DNA of 64,000 nt from Akkermansiaceae bacterium. GTDB taxonomy: Bacteria; Verrucomicrobiota; Verrucomicrobiia; Verrucomicrobiales; Akkermansiaceae. The stretch is taken from positions 1-64,000 of the forward strand of contig JAIPKB010000002.1 in NCBI GenBank assembly GCA_021733795.1. Direction: 5' to 3'. The translations under genes and the position numbers were made by a program. This document shows positions 45,697 through 53,930 of the stretch, one piece after another. Every line of letters begins with the position of its first letter. The first letter of the stretch is position 1. A model generated the notes under the pieces. It was not told where the DNA came from. It was given only the letters and a program-made list of their open reading frames with translations, and ran no database searches.

Positions 45697-46914
45697 TCAT
45701 CGATCTATTCGTTTGTTTTCAAACCAGAGCGGCCCGCCGAACTTGCCTGTCACGACGATGTCCGGATCGCCATCGCCGTCCATATCGACGACCGGGATAC
45801 TCAATCCCGCGCCGATGCCCTCGTCGTAGGTGATCGCGTGCTTGATCCATTCGGGGTTCGGGCCGGGTTTGAGTTCGTACCAATACACTCCCAGCGGGCC
45901 GAGGGCGTCCGGGTCGCCGCCGTTGTGGGCCATGAAACGCTTGCCAGTGACGAAATCCAGATCGCCATCGCCATCGATATCGGCCAAGGTAATGCTGTGA
46001 GCCTGGCTCCATGACTTGTCAATTTCGTGCGGCTTCCACTGTCGTTGCCCACCCTCAAGCACCTGTTCAAGCCAGAAGATGCCGTGACCGTGTGCGTTAC
46101 TTGAGATCACGTCCGGCAGCCCGTCTTTGTTGACATCGGACACGACGATCTGCGGCGTGTGGCCTTCGATTGGAAGCGGATGTTGGGTCCACGTTCCTTT
46201 CCGCGGATCGGCGGGTCCCTCGTACCATGCGCCGGGCCGGAGGATGTCCGGTCGACCGTCGCCGTTGACGTCGCCCACGCCACCTCCAAAATCGTGCGGG
46301 CTTTCGGAAACCACGTGGCGAACGACCTGCGTTTTTCCATCCGCGCCTTTGACCGGCTCATACCACACTGTGGGACCGACGTGCGGCAGGACTTCGGCGG
46401 CCTTGCCGTCGCCGTCGATGTCCCTCAGGTCGCCGCACTCGAAGTTGCCGCTGGCGGTGTCGACGTCGGTGTCGGTCCAAATCGCTCCGAACTCGCCCGG
46501 GTTGCGGCACCACCAGGCCTTTTTGGCAAACCAGTCACAGGCGACGACGTCCAGTCGTCCGTCGCCGTCGCAATCAAGGGGCAGGTTCATGAAATCATTC
46601 CGGTAACCCTTGCCCTTGTCGTCCACCATGCCGTCGATCTTGCGGATCTCGACGGCTTTCCAATCCGGAGCGAGGTAGAGATAAGCCCCCGCCACGATGT
46701 CGGGTTTGCCGTCGTTGTTGAAGTCGCCCACGCCGCAGGCCTCGCTGCGGTAATCGCCCACGCGATGGGTGACGAACTTGACGGGCGACGGAAGCGCCCC
46801 CGCAGGCTCGGCCGCAGCCGTTTGCATGACGGGCAGGGCGAGCATCGCCGACGAGGCGGTGATCGATAGCAGGGTTGCGAGTTTGTTGTGGTGGGGCGTC
46901 TTCGATTCGTTCAT
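45697..46914 (-). CDS. secreted FG-GAP/VCBS repeat protein
   Basis: The 405-aa protein has an N-terminal export signal (ATLLSITASSAMLALPVMQTAAA) and at least six FG-GAP-like repeats with calcium-binding loops: GDFNNDGKPDIV, DCDGDGRLDVV, DIDGDGKAAEV, DVNGDGRPDIL, DVNKDGLPDVI, DIDGDGDLDFV and DMDGDGDPDIV. These form an integrin-alpha-like beta-propeller. Related proteins are common in glycan-degrading Verrucomicrobiota; their role is usually unknown (binding or scaffolding). A good ribosome-binding site (AAAGG, eight bases before the ATG) supports the start. It lies 117 bp upstream of the sialidase-like gene on the same strand. Confidence 0.88.
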   Translation of the reverse strand: MNESKTPHHNKLATLLSITASSAMLALPVMQTAAAEPAGALPSPVKFVTHRVGDYRSEACGVGDFNNDGKPDIVAGAYLYLAPDWKAVEIRKIDGMVDDKGKGYRNDFMNLPLDCDGDGRLDVVACDWFAKKAWWCRNPGEFGAIWTDTDVDTASGNFECGDLRDIDGDGKAAEVLPHVGPTVWYEPVKGADGKTQVVRHVVSESPHDFGGGVGDVNGDGRPDILRPGAWYEGPADPRKGTWTQHPLPIEGHTPQIVVSDVNKDGLPDVISSNAHGHGIFWLEQVLEGGQRQWKPHEIDKSWSQAHSITLADIDGDGDLDFVTGKRFMAHNGGDPDALGPLGVYWYELKPGPNPEWIKHAITYDEGIGAGLSIPVVDMDGDGDPDIVVTGKFGGPLWFENKRIDR

Positions 46915-46997
46915 TTCATGATCCTTTCAATTGCTTAGGGGTGTCTGCAATAGGTACCATGTGTGCCGGGCGGATATTTCAACGGTTGCTTGTTTCA

Positions 46998-47050
46998 TTG
47001 ATTTCGGCTCACCTCCAAAATCAGAAATCAACAGTCATCAATCGGCAATC
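46998..47050 (+). repeat. heptamer repeat element with dyad
   Basis: Five degenerate 7-bp units ending in ATC or GTC (47016-47050) follow the core GATTTCGGCTCACCTCC. The octamer TTGATTTC (46998-47005) is the exact reverse complement of GAAATCAA (47024-47031), so a stem with an 18-base loop can form. Core and heptamers are clearly related to those at about 60.0 kb. The element lies between the divergent FG-GAP and MscS genes. Confidence 0.75.
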
Positions 47051-47171
47051 AATCCGGTTCTGGAAAACTTGACTCGCTCGAAGCGACTTTTGGCTTTCAA
47101 GAACTCCGCCGTGACGCGCTCATACGTCCCGCTCACTTGACAAGCCCTTCTCCCGGCATGAGGGGTGCGAC

Positions 47172-48830
47172 ATGAGTTTGCTTTGGAAGTTATCGCCCGT
47201 CCTGCTTTTTGCGATCTTCGTGGCCGTTTTCCATCCGGCATCGGCTGCCGGAAACACGGCACCGGTGGAGCGCGCGGCCACTGCGGCAAAACCGGACCCG
47301 CCTGAACCGGACGCGCCTGAAGGCGTCACGAGGGAACAAGCCAGAAAGGCCGTCACCCGGCTGACTGAAACGTCCAACAGCCTGGGAGCAGCCATCGATG
47401 CCGCGGCCGCGCGGTCGGGGCAGGAATGGTTGCAGAGACCCGTGCTTTTCGGAATCAGCGCCGCACGGTTCCTGGCAAGTTCGCTCCTGCTGTTAGTGGT
47501 CGCCGTTTTCACCGTCGCCGTCGTCCGGCGGATTCGGGTTTTCGCCGGGCGCATCAAGGACGAACAGGAACAAACCTGGCCAAGAATGCTGCTCTCCGCG
47601 GTGAGAAAGCCGCTGGCCCTGACACTCTGGATCTACGGCTTGTTCTTTTCGTCCGGAATCCTGCTGGACGCGGTGAGGACAAGCGGCGGACATCCCGACT
47701 TCTCCAGATTCTGCGGTGGACTCACCTATGCCGGACTCACCATCGCCAGCTTCTGGCTGATCTTCCGCGTCATCCGCGGCACGGAAAGGAAACTGCGTGC
47801 CCGGGCGGAGCTCACGGACGGCGTGCTCGACAAGGTCCTCGTGCCCGTCATGGGCACGGCGCTGCGCCTCCTGGTTCCAATTCTGACACTGTTCATTCTG
47901 CTAGGTGCCATCGACCTGCCTGATCCCTACGAGTGGCTGAGCGGCAAGTTTCTCGCCATCATCCTGATTGGGAGCATCGCCTACCTCGTCATCCGCACGG
48001 CCTCGGTGGTGGAAAACGCCCTGTTGAAAGCAAACCGCCTGGATGTGGCGGACAATCTCCGCGCCCGCGAGATCTACACCCAGGTCTCTGTGATCCGGAA
48101 AATCATCGTCACCGGCACCATCTTCCTGGGTGCCGCATGCATGCTCATGCTTTTCCAACCGGTGCGGCAGCTCGGCGCCAGCATTCTCGCTTCCGCGGGC
48201 ATCGCAGGGGTCGTCCTCGGATTCGCCGCTCAGAAAACCCTATCCAATTTATTCGCTGGCATCCAGATCGCCATTTCCCAACCGATCCGCATCGACGACG
48301 TCGTCATCGTCGAAGGCGAGTGGGGGCGCATCGAAAACATCACGCTGACATTCGTCACCGTCTGCATCTGGGATCTGCGGCGGCTGGTCCTCCCGATCAA
48401 CTATTTCATCGAAAAGCCGTTTCAAAACTGGACTCGCACCTCGGCGGACCTTCTCAATAGCATCTTCATCTACGCGGACTACACGCTCCCCGTCGAGCCG
48501 CTCCGCAAGGAACTCAAACGCCTGCTGGATGATAACCCGCTCTGGGACAAGAAGGCATGGGTTCTCCAAGTGACCGACTCCACCCCGCAAGCCATGGAAA
48601 TCCGCTGTCTCATGAGTTCCAGCGACGCACCAAAAGGATGGGACCTGAAATGTGAGATCCGCGAAGGACTCGTCCACTTCATCCAGAAGAACTTCCCCGA
48701 GTGCCTCCCAAGAGTCCGCGCGGATCTCCATCGCGACGGACACACCCCACCTTCCACGATCATGCCCGCGGTGAAAACCGAGGCCCCCTCAGCCTTGTCC
48801 GCGCCCGGGCTGGACGCAGGAAACTCCTGA
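47172..48830 (+). CDS. mechanosensitive ion channel of the MscS family
   Basis: The 552-aa protein would open under membrane tension to release solutes during osmotic downshock. A cleavable signal or first helix (MSLLWKLSPVLLFAIFVAVF) is followed by several predicted helices: FLASSLLLLVVAVFTVAV, PLALTLWIYGLFFSSGILL, LLVPILTLFILLGAI and FLAIILIGSIAYLVI. The pore helix and beta domain are typical: ASILASAGIAGVVLGFAAQKTLSNLFAG, then QPIRIDDVVIVEGEWGRIENITLTFVTV. The cytoplasmic vestibule runs to about residue 530. The length exceeds E. coli MscS (286 aa), as in the larger multi-helix members. It is the only intact plus-strand gene in its part of the window and stands alone. Confidence 0.93.
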   Translation: MSLLWKLSPVLLFAIFVAVFHPASAAGNTAPVERAATAAKPDPPEPDAPEGVTREQARKAVTRLTETSNSLGAAIDAAAARSGQEWLQRPVLFGISAARFLASSLLLLVVAVFTVAVVRRIRVFAGRIKDEQEQTWPRMLLSAVRKPLALTLWIYGLFFSSGILLDAVRTSGGHPDFSRFCGGLTYAGLTIASFWLIFRVIRGTERKLRARAELTDGVLDKVLVPVMGTALRLLVPILTLFILLGAIDLPDPYEWLSGKFLAIILIGSIAYLVIRTASVVENALLKANRLDVADNLRAREIYTQVSVIRKIIVTGTIFLGAACMLMLFQPVRQLGASILASAGIAGVVLGFAAQKTLSNLFAGIQIAISQPIRIDDVVIVEGEWGRIENITLTFVTVCIWDLRRLVLPINYFIEKPFQNWTRTSADLLNSIFIYADYTLPVEPLRKELKRLLDDNPLWDKKAWVLQVTDSTPQAMEIRCLMSSSDAPKGWDLKCEIREGLVHFIQKNFPECLPRVRADLHRDGHTPPSTIMPAVKTEAPSALSAPGLDAGNS

Positions 48831-48908
48831 TCCCGACAACGAATCAAGGTCGACGATTCCAGTTTTCGGACGCCACGGGGGGGTGGTAGCTTGCAACCTG
48901 GCTTCGGG

Positions 48909-51900
48909 CTACTTCAGATCGGCCTTCTTGAGGCCCTCGATGAAGAGATCCATCTGCCCGCACGGTTGCTGCGTCTTGCTGTCGTATTCGACGTTGCCAT
49001 AGGCCGCCAGGACGTTGGTGCCCTGCTTGAGGTGCTTGAGCTGGCCGGCGTTGAGCACGATGGGACGGTAGTGGGGCATGTCCTTCCACCACCCGTAGCT
49101 CTCGATCCTGTGGCCGTTCAGATAGACGTGGAAACCCTGGCGGGCCAGGATGCTCAGGCGGTAGGAGTCCCAATCCAAGGCGTCGACGTCAAAGGTCGTC
49201 CGCATCACCAGGAACTCGCCCTTGCCCCAGTCGGACTGGTTCTCGAACGAGACGCGGCCCCGGCTGAAGTCGCCGGTGCCGATGGGAGCGCGGCCCGTTT
49301 GCCACTTGCTGTCGTCGTAATCCGCCGCGAACCAGCCCTGCAGGTCCGGGGGCAGTTGGATGTCGCGGAAACGGTGCTTCTCGCGCGTGGGCGTGCGGTC
49401 CTTTTCGGTCAGCGGATCGAACGACGTGAACCGCCAGACGCGCTCCGCCGGCGCCACCTTGCCGAGTGGCTTCCAGCCGGCGTCGGGCTTCCTGAGCTTG
49501 GTCAGATCGATGATCGTGTCGACCAGCGCCTGCTGGTCCCCCGGCTCCGCGTTCATGCGGTCGATGAGTTCCTTACGGTAGACCTTGAAAAGAATGTCGG
49601 TGAGTTCCTCGCGCTGTTGGGGAGGCTGCTTGGCGAGCGAGCTGTACAGTCCGGTGGGCTGGCCCTCGGGGTTCGCGTTCGGCGTTGCCACGAGCCCGAC
49701 CAGATCCCCGGTGCCAAACGTGTTGAAGCGCGCCCGCACCGCTTGGGCGACCACCACGGCGGTGGTGGGGTCGTTCTGCAGGCATGCCTTGACGGCTTCG
49801 GTGACGTTGAACGCGCCCTCGGCCGAGCGCGGACCGGGTTTGATCTCGCTCGTCGCGACGGCCTGCTGGAGCCCCGCCACGATCAGCTTGCCCGCCGGGC
49901 TCGCCGGGGTCCTCCGTTTTAGGGCCCCCGCAAGATGATTCATCATCCTGCCACGTGGCTGGGTGTGGTATTCCTTGGTGGCCATCGTCAACAGCGTCGG
50001 CAGGATCTTCAGATAGAGGGCGTCGTCCTTGTCGAGCCCGGAAAGGGCCAGGAAGGCGGACTCGCGCAGCCACCAGTCCGCGTGCTCCGTCCATGGTATG
50101 ATCAGCGGCCCACAGGCGGCGATGTCCTTGGCCGGCGCGGATTTCAGCGCCATCAGCGCGCCGTCCACCACCCACCACGACTCGGTGGGGTCCGTCAGCA
50201 TCTTCCGGATGGCGTCGAGCATTGCGGGGGTGAACCGCTCCGTCGGAATCGGGCTGCGGCCGATGCTGAACCAGTAATTGTAGTCGATCAGGCCATCGAG
50301 TGCCGCCCGCCGCACGCGGGGATCCGGGTCGCGCAGGAGTTTCTCCAGTTCGTCGTACGCGCCGACCGCGCGCAGCGCCTTGCCGGCCTGGACGCGGATC
50401 ATGTAATTCCGGTGATAGACGTTCTTCACCAGCACCTCACGCGGGAGGCTGTTGAGGTCTTTCTCGGGCTGGTGATAGGCGCCGCCCAAGGCATTGAAGG
50501 GAAGGTGGGTGGGTTCCTCCGGGCCGGAGTGGAAGTATTTCGGGTTGTGGTCGATCGAAAGGAAGGCGAGGTCAGCCGCCGTGCCCCACAGGTTCGCGGG
50601 CAGCGTGAAGTCCTTGGCGAACTTCGAGCGCGGCGCGCCGGTGATGCGCAGGGTCCGCAAAGGTGCCGTGTAGGACAGCCCCATGCCGGGACCGGATGCG
50701 CCGATTTGGCCGTTGCTCCATGCCAGCGTGCCAATCCCGATGCTGCCGCCGGGTTCGCGGCTCAGATCATGCCACCAGGTGAGCCGGTCCATCGACTCAC
50801 GAAACAGGTCGGGTTTCTCCTTCATCAGATAGGAGGTGACGATGCTGCGCCAGATCCCGTCGCCGCGACCTTCGTCGCCGTGGCCCTGCACCAGCAAGGG
50901 GTAGCTGTCGATCATCGACATCGCCAGATACTGGCGGGCCTTTTCGTAAATGGCGACATCGCCGCGGGCGTCGGTGGCGATCTGCATGGCGGCGGCGATC
51001 ATGCCGTCCTTGCCGTTGGAGCCGAGCCCGCCCTCGCCGCGGTGATCGCCGTAGGCGACCGTGCCGTGACCGGCGAAGCGGTAGAAGAACCGCAGCGCCC
51101 CGAGCAGGGTTTCCTCGTCGACGTTCACGCCGCACTCCTTGCCCAGCAGCAGTGTCGTCAGCACCTGCGCGCCGGCGGGATTCATCAGGCCGCCGGCGAC
51201 GTAGCCGGGACTGACGCCCATCCCCCAATGCGTCCAGCCGCAACCGAACTTCTGGCGTTTCTTCGCGTCATCGCAGTAGTATTGCAGGATCGGCAGCACC
51301 GAGGCGTCGCCGGTCCGTAGGTAATACTCGCCGCACGCGATGCCGTTGTAGCCGTTGTTCCAGGTGTGATCGCCGATCCCCTCCACGTTCTTCGGGAAGG
51401 CACCGAAGTACGCCTTGACCTGCGGCAGGTACTGGTCGTCGCCGGTCGAAAGCAGGAACAGGCACGACAGGGCACCCGGGATCCCGCCCTGGTTGAACTT
51501 CTTCTTGTCGGCATAGAATTCGGCGGCCTGCCCGATGATCTTCTTCGACTTGCCGCAGTCGAGCGGCCAAGTCTTGCTGTAGCCGCCCAGCACGGGGATG
51601 GCAACGGTTTCCTTGCGCTCCGACTTGCCGTCCGCAGAGGTGACGTCGAAGACCATCCGGCCGTCGGTGGCCTCGGCCTTGGTGAGCGCGTCACCCAGCG
51701 TGACGAACGGATTCAGGCCCTTGAGCGGGACCCCGTTGATGCCGGTGATGATCTCGCCCTTGCCGAACTTCCCCGCAGCCGGCGACCCCGGCTCCGTCTG
51801 CTCGACCTTGACGGTCACGCCCTGGTAGATGCGCGCCTTGACGCCGGTGACGCCAATGTGGCCAAACGGCGTTTCGCGATCCGGGTTCGGACGCGACCGG

Positions 51901-52028
51901 TAGACCTGCGCCCCGGGGTAATACGTTTCGCCGCTGGTGGCGGCATCAGCCGCAGGGCAGAGCCACGCGGGGCCTAGTCCAAGCCACAACGGCAGGGTGG
52001 TGAGGGTGAAGATTACGATCTTGTTCAT
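48909..52028 (-). CDS. secreted PDZ / DUF6288-like / HEAT-repeat protein
   Basis: The 1039-aa protein has a signal peptide (to about residue 29) and a PDZ domain (about 50-145; GVTVKVEQTEPGSPAAGKFGKGEIITGING). An alpha-helical toroid-like middle follows (about 155-570; GIPGALSCLFLLSTGDDQYL, WNNGYNGIACGEYYLRTGD, GWTHWGMG). This matches what I know as DUF6288, although that assignment is from memory. HEAT-like repeats (about 575-700) and a C-terminal galactose-binding-type jelly roll (about 915-1039; HVYLNGHRIESYGWW) complete it. The alpha/alpha-toroid is shared with polysaccharide lyases and hydrolases, so an enzymatic role is possible; no catalytic residues can be named. Its ATG overlaps the stop of the 74-aa gene upstream (ATGA), which implies coupled translation. 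Confidence 0.78.
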   Translation of the reverse strand: MNKIVIFTLTTLPLWLGLGPAWLCPAADAATSGETYYPGAQVYRSRPNPDRETPFGHIGVTGVKARIYQGVTVKVEQTEPGSPAAGKFGKGEIITGINGVPLKGLNPFVTLGDALTKAEATDGRMVFDVTSADGKSERKETVAIPVLGGYSKTWPLDCGKSKKIIGQAAEFYADKKKFNQGGIPGALSCLFLLSTGDDQYLPQVKAYFGAFPKNVEGIGDHTWNNGYNGIACGEYYLRTGDASVLPILQYYCDDAKKRQKFGCGWTHWGMGVSPGYVAGGLMNPAGAQVLTTLLLGKECGVNVDEETLLGALRFFYRFAGHGTVAYGDHRGEGGLGSNGKDGMIAAAMQIATDARGDVAIYEKARQYLAMSMIDSYPLLVQGHGDEGRGDGIWRSIVTSYLMKEKPDLFRESMDRLTWWHDLSREPGGSIGIGTLAWSNGQIGASGPGMGLSYTAPLRTLRITGAPRSKFAKDFTLPANLWGTAADLAFLSIDHNPKYFHSGPEEPTHLPFNALGGAYHQPEKDLNSLPREVLVKNVYHRNYMIRVQAGKALRAVGAYDELEKLLRDPDPRVRRAALDGLIDYNYWFSIGRSPIPTERFTPAMLDAIRKMLTDPTESWWVVDGALMALKSAPAKDIAACGPLIIPWTEHADWWLRESAFLALSGLDKDDALYLKILPTLLTMATKEYHTQPRGRMMNHLAGALKRRTPASPAGKLIVAGLQQAVATSEIKPGPRSAEGAFNVTEAVKACLQNDPTTAVVVAQAVRARFNTFGTGDLVGLVATPNANPEGQPTGLYSSLAKQPPQQREELTDILFKVYRKELIDRMNAEPGDQQALVDTIIDLTKLRKPDAGWKPLGKVAPAERVWRFTSFDPLTEKDRTPTREKHRFRDIQLPPDLQGWFAADYDDSKWQTGRAPIGTGDFSRGRVSFENQSDWGKGEFLVMRTTFDVDALDWDSYRLSILARQGFHVYLNGHRIESYGWWKDMPHYRPIVLNAGQLKHLKQGTNVLAAYGNVEYDSKTQQPCGQMDLFIEGLKKADLK

Positions 52029-52249
52029 GGTTGTGTTTCTCGGTGGTGTGTGGGGTCTATCAGATCAAATGCCGGAATGCCCAGCTCCGCTTCGATGGCT
52101 GTGGGAAACGACAAGTCCTCCGGAGATTCACTCAAAATCTCGATCAACATATCATTTCCGATCTTTTGTTGAATGCCGCGGAGCCGGGCGATGTGGTTCG
52201 GCCTTTCCTCGAACACTTTCTCAACGCTGTCCTTATGCAAAAAGTTCAT
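52025..52249 (-). CDS. 74-aa protein partner of the ABC-type ATPase, function unknown
   Basis: The small product (MNFLHKDSVEKVFEERPNHI..., ending THHRETQP) starts with an ATG inside the last codons of the ATPase gene (17-bp overlap). It ends in an ATGA overlap with the gene behind it, so it is clearly embedded in a transcript. It is mildly acidic, without signal peptide, transmembrane helix or cysteine motif. No known nuclease or antitoxin motif is visible. It could be a regulator or effector of the ATPase, or a fragment of a longer partner. The tight overlap argues that it is a real gene. Confidence 0.6.
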   Translation of the reverse strand: MNFLHKDSVEKVFEERPNHIARLRGIQQKIGNDMLIEILSESPEDLSFPTAIEAELGIPAFDLIDPTHHRETQP

Positions 52250-53573
52250 TGTGGGGATCGAAGTTATAGGTTCTTCCGAGTTCGAGGTATTCCTTGACTA
52301 GAGCTTTTCGTGTTTTTGGGTCGCTCTCGGATTCGATGAGGCGGCTCAATTCCAGGAACCGATTCCAACTGGCCAGGCCCTTCTCCCCGTAGAGCGTTCT
52401 GACGGCGAAGTCTTTTAGAAGTACGTCGTTGGGATTGTCACCCTCGGGCGTGACGCCGCGCCTTACGACAACGCCACGATCCGGGTCGAATTCGAGAATG
52501 AATCGTTCCTCGGGTTTGAACTGGGCGGCCACAATCGGGCTGTGGGTGGCAAAGAACATCTGGGCACCGGGTGCGGTCCGTTCGTAATGTGCCAGCAGGT
52601 CCAAAAGAAAATCCGGGTAAAGGCTGTTTTCCGGCTCATCAATCAAGACGATGCCGCCCTTTCCGGAGTGATGACGGAAGATGGTGAAAAGGTGGCCGAG
52701 GCGGAACAAGGAGCTGCGGATTCCGGTGCTAAGCTCGGCATAAGGAAGAACGGCGTTCTCAGCCGCCAGATAAATGTAAGCCTTGAGGTTGTCGTTGAGT
52801 TGAATGGGCTGTGAGGCTTTTTCGTAATCGAACCTTAGACCAGCCTTTATGAGAATCGGTTCCCAGACGCCCGCGAGTTCCTTGAGAATGTTTGGGTTTT
52901 GAGCTAGGAACTCCCTTTCAACCGCAGCGATCGTGCGGTCCTGGTTCTCAGGAAGGCGGTTATACTCGATGAGGCGGGCTTCACGGTCCTTGATCAGGGC
53001 GATCAGAAGCTTCCAGAAATCCGCCACCTTGTCTTGTCCCACCATGAATTTTGTTGGAGGTTTTTTCAGGAATGTGAGCGCATCATTCAGATTGGCGGCA
53101 GGAAGATCATTGATTTTGGAAGAATTGGGCGGAAGCTCGGAATCGGGCGGACAATATACCGTTGCCAAATCCCGTAGGTCTGTGATCCACTTGTTCTGTT
53201 CATCGGGGCTACCCAATGGCACCAGTTCCGCCAACTCTTCAACATCCTCTTTGGATTTTGGATCCCTGCGTGTTCCCCATTTCAACTGATTCGGTCTGCC
53301 ATAAAGAGACGCACTAGAATCGCCATTTTCAAATTCGACATGCATGGACGCATTCGCCTCCAATCTTCCAGCCCAACGTGGTGTCGAGGAAGGAACTCCG
53401 AGCACTCTGTCTGATGCTAGCAGGCGGAGAATCGTCGATTTCCCGGTTCCGTTGCCGCCGATCAAGCAGATGCGGTCCAGAGGCTTGCCGGCCTTCGGGT
53501 CGGTGAAATCGAAGGTAACATCGCGGAACTGCCTGATTCCATGAAGGTTGAGTGTGCGGATGCGTAGGGACAT
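52233..53573 (-). CDS. AAA/ABC-type ATPase (AAA_15/AAA_21 group), possible defence ATPase
   Basis: The 446-aa cytoplasmic protein has the SMC/ABC-like layout of RecF-, OLD- and PARIS-type ATPases. Walker A GGNGTGKST lies at 39-47, followed by an inserted helical region (about 100-270). The signature-like LSTGIRSSL is at 281-289, Walker B GIVLIDEPENS at about 307-317, and the switch histidine in FFATHSP at about 341-346. All key ATPase residues are present. There is no TOPRIM (OLD) or DUF4435 (PARIS AriB) nuclease behind it, only the 74-aa gene. Such ATPases commonly sense phage in bacterial immune systems, so a two-gene defence module is a reasonable but unproved reading. A remnant of an esterase gene lies upstream. 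Confidence 0.88.
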   Translation of the reverse strand: MSLRIRTLNLHGIRQFRDVTFDFTDPKAGKPLDRICLIGGNGTGKSTILRLLASDRVLGVPSSTPRWAGRLEANASMHVEFENGDSSASLYGRPNQLKWGTRRDPKSKEDVEELAELVPLGSPDEQNKWITDLRDLATVYCPPDSELPPNSSKINDLPAANLNDALTFLKKPPTKFMVGQDKVADFWKLLIALIKDREARLIEYNRLPENQDRTIAAVEREFLAQNPNILKELAGVWEPILIKAGLRFDYEKASQPIQLNDNLKAYIYLAAENAVLPYAELSTGIRSSLFRLGHLFTIFRHHSGKGGIVLIDEPENSLYPDFLLDLLAHYERTAPGAQMFFATHSPIVAAQFKPEERFILEFDPDRGVVVRRGVTPEGDNPNDVLLKDFAVRTLYGEKGLASWNRFLELSRLIESESDPKTRKALVKEYLELGRTYNFDPHNELFA

Positions 53574-53661
53574 GGTGGTTGGCGCGCTCAGAGTAAGGAA
53601 ACGGGCTTAGTGTGGCGAGACTTGATTTGGCATGGCGGTTGCAAACCGCCGCCACGGTGGA

Positions 53662-53880
53662 TTACCCGCCCTCCACCATCGCGTTTTCACCCACCGTTTC
53701 ACCACCCACCCCGAGGACCCCGATCACGAAAGGCAGCTTGGGTGGCGGACGGCCGCCTCAGTCGGGCCTCGGCAGGACCGCAGGCACCTCGGCGGCCATG
53801 CCCGAGAGACCCACAAGCGGGACAGCGAGCATCAGCGTCGATTTCAATCCGTTTTCAAAAACAGTGAGTTTTCGTTTCAT
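53662..53880 (-). pseudogene. remnant of a secreted SASA-type carbohydrate esterase
   Basis: It begins with an ATG and a complete signal peptide (NGLKSTLMLAVPLVGLSGMAAEVPAVLPRPD) and then meets a TGA. The same frame resumes with PPKLPFVIGVLGVGGET and stops again at TAA. The first part is the start, and the second a late segment, of esterases like the one at the right end of the window; the catalytic GQSNM block and everything between have been deleted. It follows the 984-aa esterase gene on the same strand after 50 bp. Confidence 0.75.
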
Positions 53881-53930
53881 GGTTTTCATTGTTTCATTGT
53901 TGCGCTCTCCGGTTTACTCTCCGAGTCGTA

